From NCBI GenBank assembly GCA_003150515.1, contig QALW01000020.1, forward strand, positions 1 through 27,308: a stretch of DNA of 27,308 nt, given 5' to 3'. The notes under the pieces were generated by a model. The model searched no databases and was not told the DNA's origin. It saw only the letters and a list, made by a program, of their open reading frames with translations. The translations under genes were made by a program, and so were the position numbers. Below, in pieces: positions 22,163 through 27,308 of this stretch. The DNA comes from Selenomonadales bacterium. Its GTDB lineage: Bacteria > Bacillota > Clostridia > Christensenellales > QALW01. Position 1 is the stretch's first letter. Every line of letters starts with the position of its first letter.

Positions 22163-22890
22163 AAATCAGCGTGCTTACCATATTCCCCGAAATGCTTGAG
22201 CCTTTAAAGCACAGCATCCTGGGCCGGGCCGCCCAAAACGGGCTTATACAGCTTGAAATAATAAACATACGGGATTATTCCAGCAGCAAGCATAAGAATA
22301 CCGACGACTACCCTTTTGGAGGCGGAGCGGGCATGCTTATGAGCGCTCAGCCCATTTTTGACTGTCTGGACGCCGTTTGCCCCCAGGGAGACGCATATAA
22401 AATCTGCCTGTCTCCGCGCGGCCGCATTTTCAATTCGGACACAGCCCAGGAATTGGCCCGAAAGGAGCATTTAATACTCCTATGCGGACATTACGAAGGC
22501 ATAGACCAGCGGGTTATAGATACTATGGATGAGGAGCTGTCCATAGGAGATTACGTTTTAACGGGCGGCGAGCCGGCCGCTATTGTGGTAATTGACTGCC
22601 TGTCCCGTTTCATAGGAGGCGTGCTGGGCAGCGCTCAGAGCGCGCACGAGGACAGCTTCAGCGACGGGCTGCTGGAATTTCCCCAATATACCAGGCCGGC
22701 CGAAATACGGGGAATGAAAGTGCCCGAAGTGCTTTTAAGCGGCAATCACGCCCGCATAAGCCAATGGCGCCGGGAACAGCAGCTTTTAATCACCCGCAGA
22801 AACCGGCCGGAATTATTGGCCAAAGCGGCTTTAAGCCAAAGAGATTTGGATTTTTTAGCGGCACTGGATGAAGAAGAAACGGATAATTAA
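22159..22890 (+). CDS. trmD: tRNA (guanine37-N1)-methyltransferase TrmD
   Basis: The 243-residue product carries VLTIFPEM, DDYPFGGGAGM, LCGHYEGIDQRV (108 onward) and GDYVLTGGEPAA, the trefoil-knot SAM site of TrmD. It methylates G37 in tRNAs with a preceding G. The start codon is TTG at 22159, overlapping the rimM stop, with GAGGAGG 8 bases upstream; it is the only good start. rplS, which usually follows trmD in Firmicutes, is absent: the cloverleaf copy D begins 17 bases after the stop. Confidence 0.96.
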   Translation: MKISVLTIFPEMLEPLKHSILGRAAQNGLIQLEIINIRDYSSSKHKNTDDYPFGGGAGMLMSAQPIFDCLDAVCPQGDAYKICLSPRGRIFNSDTAQELARKEHLILLCGHYEGIDQRVIDTMDEELSIGDYVLTGGEPAAIVVIDCLSRFIGGVLGSAQSAHEDSFSDGLLEFPQYTRPAEIRGMKVPEVLLSGNHARISQWRREQQLLITRRNRPELLAKAALSQRDLDFLAALDEEETDN

Positions 22891-22906
22891 AAACAGCGGA
22901 TGAACA

Positions 22907-23050
22907 GACGCTTAAAAAATAGCAGGAGCCCATAAGCGGGGCGGCTCTTGCGGCCGGAACGGCCGCGGGGGCGCGGGGACGCGCCCCCGGCAGGCGCAAG
23001 CCTGCCAAGAGCCGCCCCCGCTTATGGGCTCCTGCTATTTTTTAAGCGTC
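22907..23050. repeat. Cloverleaf compound palindrome, copy D
   Basis: A 43-bp outer stem (22907-22949 with 23007-23050, one bulged C) encloses arm 1 at 22950-22966 (identical to copies A and B), arm 2 at 22967-22988 (9 bp, GGGA loop) and arm 3 at 22989-23006 (7 bp, GCAA tetraloop). No base is unpaired at the junction. The outer stem contains TTTTTT on the right and AAAAAA on the left, so it can act as a terminator in both directions, including for the rpsP-trmD operon. Confidence 0.92.
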
Positions 23051-23078
23051 CCCCGCATATAATTTGCATGAAAATAAA

Positions 23079-23117
23079 AAAACCGCCCATGAGCCCGAAA
23101 GGCTCATGGGCGGTTTT
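23079..23117 (-). terminator. Intrinsic terminator of the aldolase-domain gene
   Basis: A perfect 17-bp stem (23079-23095 with 23101-23117, CGAAA loop). On the - strand it is followed by a T-rich tract (TTTTATTTT region), and on the + strand by TTTT. It lies between cloverleaf D and the - strand gene. Confidence 0.85.
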
Positions 23118-23127
23118 GATTCAAAGC

Positions 23128-24420
23128 TTAATCCTCAAGATGGAAATCCTTCTCTATCTGCTTAACCTCTTCATCGTTTATCATAACGATATCCCCAAGC
23201 TGGGAGCAGGAGATTATAGAGCGCGCAGTAAATTCAGCTACCTCTAGCTTATCAAAAGCATTGATCAAGCTGGAACCCGTGACTATAATGCTGTCGTTTT
23301 CCAGCATAACCATGGGCACGCTGGGCGCGAAGGTTTCAGCCGTTTCCAATATGTTGGTAAAGCTGTAGCCAAAGGGCAGCTTCTTAGCATTGCGGAGCTG
23401 TATATAGCTTTCAGGAATAGTTCTCGCGTCAAAATCAACGTCCGTAACCGCAAAAGCCATAATATACTGCGGATAGGCTATGATGATGGAATTAATTTCC
23501 GGATGCTTCTCATAGATTGTCTTATGCAGAATAGTTGAACGGCTGGGCTTTTTGCCGTCCTCGCATCTGCCGTTTTTAATCAGCACCAAATCCTCCGGCT
23601 CCACATACGCTCTATCCACCCAGTAAGGCGTGATTATAAACGAACCGTCGCTCAGCCTCTGCGAAAACGTTCCCTGAGTTGAACCTATAAGGCGCTGTCT
23701 GTAAGCGCGGTGTACCATATGGCACATCTCTCTGCGCACGGCCTTTTCTTCGCTTGTATGCACCTTGGGCACAAACGTCTCCAGCATGGGATAGCTGCGC
23801 GAGCCTGAAAGCTCTATCTGCTGCTGGGTAAGTCCACGGGGCTGGCCTATACGCAGCGCGTCCACCTGCAATTTAGCGCAGTGCTCAAAGGTTTCAAATA
23901 TCATAAAAGCGCCGAACATATCCTTATCGCCCACTACCACGCCGTGATTCCACATCATAACCGTATTATAACCCGCTTCAAACTGCTCGGCTATACGGTC
24001 GCCCAGATCCTTGGAGCCGGGAACCTCGTATCCGGCGATTCCCACTTCGCCCACAACCAGAGCAGCGTTAGGCACAACGCGCACATCAGGCACCTTGCGC
24101 ACAAGGCTGAAAGCCACGCATGCCGGCGGATGGGCGTGCAGCACGGCCTTAATATCCGGCCTGATTTTATAGATATGCTGATGGAAAGGCAGTTCAACAG
24201 ACGGCGTATGAATACCTATAATCGTGCCGTCCGGCTTAACCTGCATTATATCCTGCCGGGTAAGCGAACCCTTGTCAATTCCGCTGGGCGTAATCCAGAT
24301 ATCCCCGTTATCGTCCATTATGGACAGATTCCCGCCCGAAGTGGTGGTAAGACCGTTCTGGTATATTCTTTCCATGAACATAACCAGTTGGTCTGCAGGA
24401 TGCATCAACTCAAATTTCAT
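23128..24420 (-). CDS. Tandem class II aldolase/adducin-domain protein with a degenerate second domain
   Basis: The 430-residue product is about twice the usual aldolase length. The N-terminal half (about 1-200) has SGGNLSI, the catalytic-type glutamate E76, zinc ligands H95 and H97 in LHAHPP, and H159 in MMWNHG, as in L-fuculose-phosphate aldolase and ribulose-5-phosphate 4-epimerase. The C-terminal half (about 215-430) repeats the same pattern (STQGTFSQRL; SRSTILHKTIYEKHPEINSI), but every metal and acid position is changed (S295, I314, Y316, D376). The substrate is an unidentified sugar phosphate or related aldehyde. GAGGG lies upstream of the ATG. It is monocistronic with its own promoter. 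Confidence 0.85.
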   Translation of the reverse strand: MKFELMHPADQLVMFMERIYQNGLTTTSGGNLSIMDDNGDIWITPSGIDKGSLTRQDIMQVKPDGTIIGIHTPSVELPFHQHIYKIRPDIKAVLHAHPPACVAFSLVRKVPDVRVVPNAALVVGEVGIAGYEVPGSKDLGDRIAEQFEAGYNTVMMWNHGVVVGDKDMFGAFMIFETFEHCAKLQVDALRIGQPRGLTQQQIELSGSRSYPMLETFVPKVHTSEEKAVRREMCHMVHRAYRQRLIGSTQGTFSQRLSDGSFIITPYWVDRAYVEPEDLVLIKNGRCEDGKKPSRSTILHKTIYEKHPEINSIIIAYPQYIMAFAVTDVDFDARTIPESYIQLRNAKKLPFGYSFTNILETAETFAPSVPMVMLENDSIIVTGSSLINAFDKLEVAEFTARSIISCSQLGDIVMINDEEVKQIEKDFHLED

Positions 24421-24817
24421 TTTTATACCCTCTTTCTTTTTTCTCTCGTTATTATTATACCCAATTTATGAACACTTGGCAAACGAATAAGATAAAAAAT
24501 ATGTCCTAAAGAGATTTTTAACTGAAAAAAGCCTGCAAACGCAGTAACATCAGAGAAATATACGCCTTAAATAAATTGTTTTGCGCCCAAAGCAGCGGTT
24601 ATCTTTTAAAAAAACGGTAACTTTTATAATTGCTCCGCGACCGGTTATGAAATACCGGCTGCGTCCGCGTTCCCGCAATTTTGCAGCCGTATCTCATTTA
24701 AATCGAGCTGCCGCGGCCCCAGGCCCGGCAAGCGCCGCCTGGAACAAATTTGTTCAAGAATTGTACATATTAAATGCAAGTTAAATATAAGTAAAAAATG
24801 CAAAAACCGCAATGAGT
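24421..24817. other. Intergenic region between the aldolase-domain gene and ispE
   Basis: Apart from the promoter at 24454-24482, this 397-base stretch has no convincing gene. It holds a 14-bp perfect dyad (24742-24755, GAAC-N6-GTTC) and a small CCGG stem. No clear terminator follows ispE on the - strand. A short ORF on the + strand at 24581-24784 lacks a ribosome binding site and looks random. Confidence 0.5.
24454..24482 (-). promoter_or_regulatory. Sigma-A promoter of the aldolase-domain gene
   Basis: On the - strand TTGCCA (24477-24482), 17 bases, then a perfect TATAAT (24454-24459). Confidence 0.8.
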
Positions 24818-25705
24818 TCAGTGTTTATATATTAACTCAACGCCCTTTAAGCAGGTGCTGAATTTATATACGCGCCCCAGATTAGCTTTTTCCAATGCCT
24901 GCGCGGCCGAACAAACCGCCTGCTCGTCCTCAAACAGGCCGAACACCAATGCGCCCGAGCCAGTCATCTGCGCTCCGGCCGCTCCGTTTTTAAGCAGTTC
25001 CTTCTTAATAAGATTTATTTCCGGGCATAGCGAAGCCGTAACATATTCAAGCGAATTGCCCATTCTTTCAGCCAGTTCCTTAATTTCACCTGACAAAATA
25101 GCCTCATACGCGGCGCCGCTATCAGGAAAAACGCCGCATTGATTCATATCAAAACGGGAAAAAACGGCGCGGGTGCTTGCTCCCATGCGCGGCATAACGC
25201 CCAAAAGCTGATATGAGCGCGGACATTCCAGGCTTGTAATTTCCTCGCCTATTCCCCTCACTCTGGCCAGGCCCCCGCAAAGCATAAAAGGCACGTCCGC
25301 GCCGAGCTGAGCGCCCAGACTGGCCAGCTTTCCGGCTGAAAAGGGCCGTCCGTAAAGCTCGTTGAGCCCATACAGCGCGGCGGCGGCGTCCGCGCTGCCT
25401 CCTCCCATGCCGGCGCATACCGGTATATGCTTTTGAATATCAATCCTGCAGGCCGCCCTCTCTCCCAGCTCGGAATAAAAGCGCTCGGCCGCTTTATAGG
25501 CTATATTCTTCTCGCCGTTCAGCACAAAGCGGCCGTAAGTCTGCAATTTTATGCCTTTAAAGGGCACGCGGGTTATTCTTACTCTGTCATATAAGGTTAC
25601 GCTGGAGAGAAGCATATCCAAATCATGATAACCGTCCTCTCTCCTGCCCACAACTTTAAGCGTCCAGTTTATTTTGGCGTTGGCCTTTAATAAAATACTT
25701 TCCAT
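24818..25705 (-). CDS. ispE: 4-diphosphocytidyl-2-C-methyl-D-erythritol kinase
   Basis: The 295-residue product is a GHMP kinase: AKINWTLKVVGRREDGYHDLDM at the N terminus, the phosphate loop PVCAGMGGGSADAAAA (about 93-108), GADVPFML and MTGSGALVFGLF near the C terminus. It phosphorylates CDP-ME in the non-mevalonate isoprenoid pathway. The start is ATG 25705; the ribosome binding site is weak (TGGAATG). It is divergent from the GNAT gene. Length is normal for the family. Confidence 0.95.
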   Translation of the reverse strand: MESILLKANAKINWTLKVVGRREDGYHDLDMLLSSVTLYDRVRITRVPFKGIKLQTYGRFVLNGEKNIAYKAAERFYSELGERAACRIDIQKHIPVCAGMGGGSADAAAALYGLNELYGRPFSAGKLASLGAQLGADVPFMLCGGLARVRGIGEEITSLECPRSYQLLGVMPRMGASTRAVFSRFDMNQCGVFPDSGAAYEAILSGEIKELAERMGNSLEYVTASLCPEINLIKKELLKNGAAGAQMTGSGALVFGLFEDEQAVCSAAQALEKANLGRVYKFSTCLKGVELIYKH

Positions 25706-25761
25706 TTTTACATTCCATATAGTTTTTACGCGTTTGCCAAACAGGCAAGCGCATATAAAAT

Positions 25762-25790
25762 ATTATACATTTTGCGTCTGGGATTGTAAA
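25762..25790 (-). promoter_or_regulatory. Sigma-A promoter of ispE
   Basis: On the - strand TTTACA (25785-25790), 17 bases, then a perfect TATAAT (25762-25767). A small imperfect hairpin lies in the leader. Confidence 0.8.
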
Positions 25791-25794
25791 GAGT

Positions 25795-25823
25795 TTGCTT
25801 TTAAACAGTTTGTCTGATATAAT
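25795..25823 (+). promoter_or_regulatory. Extended -10 promoter of the GNAT gene
   Basis: TTGCTT (25795-25800), 17 bases, then TATAAT (25818-25823) with TG one base before it (extended -10). It almost abuts the divergent ispE promoter, so their -35 boxes lie within 5 bases. Confidence 0.65.
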
Positions 25824-25855
25824 TCATTAAAATTATGCTGAAGGGAAATTTAATT

Positions 25856-26347
25856 ATGATAACTGCCAAATGGGTAATGGGCGATTCGGATATGCAGGAC
25901 GCCCGAAAAATACGCACAAAGGTATTTATAGAGGAACAGGGCTTTTCGGCGCAGCGTGAATTTGACGACATAGATTCAATAGCTCTGCACGTTATTATAT
26001 ATAAAGGACCCGAGGCATGCGCAACCGGTCGGTTATACTATCGCCAGGGCTACAGAATAGGCAGAATTGCCGTATTAAAAGAAGAGCGCGGAACAGGGCT
26101 GGGAGATTTAACCGTGCGCATGCTGCTATTTAAGGCCTTTGAGCAAGAAGCGGAAGAGGTAACCGTACTTGCTCAGCTTCAAGCTCAGGGCTTCTATGAA
26201 AAGTTCGGCTTTATTTCAACCGGCGAACAGGAAGAGGATGAAGGCGTGCCTCATATTATAATGAAAGTCACTCCTCAAACCGCGCGTTTGACTGGTAAGT
26301 GTGAAAACTGTGCAAATAAGGAGGACTGCAATTTAAAAAACAATTAA
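25856..26347 (+). CDS. GNAT-family N-acetyltransferase, with a C-terminal cysteine motif
   Basis: The 163-residue product has a GNAT fold: ARKIRTKVFIEEQGF at the N terminus (ElaA/Gcn5-like), acetyl-CoA loop RIGRIAVLKEERGTGLGDLTVRMLL, and FYEKFGF near the end. A tail CENCANKEDC carries three cysteines and might bind a metal; it is beyond the catalytic core. I place the start at 25856, after AAGGG; ATG 25835 is closer to the promoter but lacks a site. The substrate is unknown. Confidence 0.85.
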   Translation: MITAKWVMGDSDMQDARKIRTKVFIEEQGFSAQREFDDIDSIALHVIIYKGPEACATGRLYYRQGYRIGRIAVLKEERGTGLGDLTVRMLLFKAFEQEAEEVTVLAQLQAQGFYEKFGFISTGEQEEDEGVPHIIMKVTPQTARLTGKCENCANKEDCNLKNN

Positions 26348-26355
26348 ATACGCTC

Positions 26356-26384
26356 TTGACATTTGACGAAACGTCACATATAAT
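26356..26384 (+). promoter_or_regulatory. Perfect consensus sigma-A promoter
   Basis: TTGACA (26356-26361), a 17-base spacer and TATAAT (26379-26384), all twelve consensus bases. Such a strong promoter usually needs tight repression; the spacer is itself an inverted repeat. Confidence 0.85.
26362..26378. promoter_or_regulatory. Operator-like dyad O1 filling the promoter spacer
   Basis: TTTGACGAAACGTCACA contains TGACG-AAA-CGTCA, a perfect inverted repeat. Read on the - strand it is TGTGACGTTTCGTCAAA, which matches O2 at 15 of 17 positions. It exactly occupies the 17 bases between -35 and -10, so a bound protein would block RNA polymerase. Confidence 0.7.
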
Positions 26385-26444
26385 ATGCATATGAGCTCAT
26401 AAAATAGGTATTTCTATAGAAATGCTTATTTTTTTACACGCGTT

Positions 26445-26461
26445 TGTGACATTTCGTCACA
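26445..26461. promoter_or_regulatory. Operator-like dyad O2 in the leader
   Basis: TGTGACATTTCGTCACA has perfect 6-base arms around 5 bases. Its centre is 83 bp from that of O1, about eight helical turns, which would suit a looped repressor complex. It also satisfies the GlnR/TnrA core TGTNA-N7-TNACA, but the longer shared sequence with O1 points to a dedicated regulator. Confidence 0.65.
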
Positions 26462-26504
26462 TACCCCGGGAGTACCTAACCACTTTTACATTTGAAAGGA
26501 GGAA

Positions 26505-26528
26505 GCTTCGCAAAAAAATATGCGAAGC
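26505..26528 (+). promoter_or_regulatory. Hairpin between the Shine-Dalgarno sequence and the start codon
   Basis: GCTTCGCA (26505-26512) pairs with TGCGAAGC (26521-26528), 8 bp, with an 8-base A-rich loop. It sits directly after AAAGGAGG (26495-26502). When folded it brings that site to about 11 bases from ATG 26538. The ATG at 26520 would be in the loop and stem. Confidence 0.6.
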
Positions 26529-26537
26529 CAAAAAAGT

Positions 26538-27038
26538 ATGAATACAGATTATATTCTGCAAAAGGAATACGACAATGTGGAAAAGGTGCTTTATGAGTTT
26601 AACACGCTTCTGGACGACGTGCGGACGCTGGAGAGGGAAATTCAGGTCCTGGAACAGCAGGGCGCGCCGGCGGGATATACCGCCCGCTCGGCCGAATGCG
26701 CCCGCAGTAATTTTACCAGTCTGAACGCTCATATGCTTTGCTCCAGGCTGGAAGTGCTATTGGGGCGGCATGAAATGCTGCTTAAGGCAATAGAGGAAGT
26801 AAGCCGATTAATTTCCCCTCTTAAAGGGACCGTCAGCGGACGTATGATATATCTGCGGTATTGTCTGGATTTAACTGCAAACGAATGCTGTTCGGTGCTC
26901 AAAATTTCACGCAGGCAATTCTTCCGAATAAGGCTTAAGACGCTGGACAAGCTTATATTGAAGCTGCGCAAAACGGAGACGGGACGATTGCTGCTTTTAT
27001 GCGGGCCCGAAGCGGTTATGCATAGATACCTTCAATAG
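26538..27038 (+). CDS. Sigma-70 region-4-like / phage-type transcription regulator
   Basis: The 166-residue product has a coiled-coil N-terminal part (about 5-95) and a C-terminal helix-turn-helix resembling sigma region 4 (SGRMIYLRYCLDLTANECCSVLKISRRQFFRIRLKTLDKLI). This layout resembles small activators of phage late genes (ArpU/RinA-like and DUF1492-like proteins) and other sigma-like regulators of Firmicutes. No phage structural gene is in the window. I prefer the start at 26538 because of the hairpin arrangement; ATG 26520 would add six residues but lies 17 bases from the ribosome binding site. It has its own promoter and dyads. Confidence 0.6.
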   Translation: MNTDYILQKEYDNVEKVLYEFNTLLDDVRTLEREIQVLEQQGAPAGYTARSAECARSNFTSLNAHMLCSRLEVLLGRHEMLLKAIEEVSRLISPLKGTVSGRMIYLRYCLDLTANECCSVLKISRRQFFRIRLKTLDKLILKLRKTETGRLLLLCGPEAVMHRYLQ

Positions 27039-27087
27039 TTTCCGCGCAAAAAAGCCTCGGCGTCCCCCAAAAAATAAAAAGGCGGCG

Positions 27088-27234
27088 CCTTAACCCAACC
27101 AGCCTGGGCCGGGCTCCCAAAATGGGAGCCCGGCCCAGGCTGGTTGGGTTAAGGAGGCTGAGGCCCAGCCCGCAGCGCGGGCTGGGCCTCAGCCTGCCCC
27201 TTTGCCCGCGCCCAACGGGCGCGGGCAAAGGGGC
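27088..27234. repeat. Trio of abutting hairpins, element E
   Basis: Three perfect hairpins follow one another with no linker: 27088-27154 (32-bp stem, AAA loop), 27155-27195 (19-bp stem, AGC loop) and 27196-27234 (18-bp stem, AAC loop). This is the arm arrangement of the cloverleaf elements, but the arms are longer. I could not find a closing outer stem in the visible sequence. It lies 49 bases after the sigma-like gene; the gene beyond is outside the window. Confidence 0.88.
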
Positions 27235-27284
27235 AGGCATAAACCATCATGCGCGCAGGGATTGGCTTAGGGGGGCGGCGCGGA

Positions 27285-27303
27285 GCCCGGCTGAAAGCCG
27301 GGC
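27285..27303. repeat. Further G/C-rich hairpin at the window edge
   Basis: GCCCGGCT (27285-27292) pairs with AGCCGGGC (27296-27303) around GAA. It may be arm 1 of another element that continues past the window end; GGGGGGCGGCGCGGA just before it would be its outer stem. Confidence 0.5.
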
Positions 27304-27308
27304 CGGCG

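Noticed and set aside
2498..23050. Palindromic repeats as a CRISPR array or integron attC sites
   Set aside because: The copies are kilobases apart with no regular spacers and no cas or integrase genes; attC sites lack the three-arm layout and cassettes would be tandem and co-oriented.
24742..24755. GAAC-N6-GTTC dyad as a LexA box
   Set aside because: The Firmicute LexA box has four bases between GAAC and GTTC, not six, and the site is not near a promoter I can support.
26445..26461. O2 as a Rex or CRP site
   Set aside because: Those sites have a TGTGA-N6-TCACA spacing; here the spacer is seven bases.
27016..27240. Open reading frame on the - strand through element E
   Set aside because: It is made of inverted-repeat sequence without a ribosome binding site.

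Overview
The window looks like a chromosomal segment from an endospore-forming member of the Clostridia (Firmicutes). The evidence is a Gin-type sigma-G inhibitor, SpoVT, a ylxM-ffh-rpsP-khpA-rimM-trmD cluster, AGGAGG-type ribosome binding sites, and low-GC sigma-A and sigma-G-like promoters in a genome whose coding GC is moderate and which uses the ATA isoleucine codon freely. I cannot name the genus. No rRNA, tRNA, insertion sequence or CRISPR array was recognised.

Layout. (1) 1-2.6 kb: a Gfo/Idh/MocA oxidoreductase (-) divergent from a 10-TM EamA-type transporter (+). (2) 2.6-5.4 kb: Gin (-) divergent from a DUF2812 membrane protein, a YwlE-type phosphatase and a CCA-adding-enzyme homologue that has lost its key catalytic residues. 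(3) 5.4-9.2 kb: SpoVT (-), an exported NlpC/P60 cell-wall hydrolase (+) and an orphan solute-binding lipoprotein (-). (4) 9.4-17.9 kb: one long + strand run: DUF951, a signal peptidase I with a ~440-residue disordered N-terminal extension, a PHP phosphatase, a CPBP membrane protease, RlmH, an M14 peptidase lipoprotein, TadA, an XRE-cupin regulator and an acyl-CoA synthetase. (5) 18.0-19.4 kb: an unknown anchored protein (-) and a gene-poor stretch with tiny ORFs. (6) 19.3-22.9 kb: the SRP/ribosome maturation operon. (7) 23.1-25.8 kb: a double-domain class II aldolase protein (-) and IspE (-). (8) 25.8-27.3 kb: a GNAT acetyltransferase, then a sigma-region-4-like regulator behind a perfect consensus promoter whose spacer is itself an operator-like dyad.

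The most unusual thing is a family of large, GC-rich compound palindromes between convergent genes. Copies at 2498-2595, 5215-5364, 7652-7795 and 22907-23050 all fold on paper into a four-way cloverleaf: a long outer stem (18 to about 45 bp) closing three hairpin arms with essentially no unpaired bases at the junction. Copies share arm modules, but their outer stems differ, and the differences are compensated on both sides. A related block of three abutting hairpins lies at 27088-27234, and a simpler long hairpin at 13-89. Every convergent junction in the window that is fully visible has one, except 17906-18069, which has an ordinary terminator. I do not recognise this as a named repeat family. 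All structures were read by eye; no folding or database search was run.
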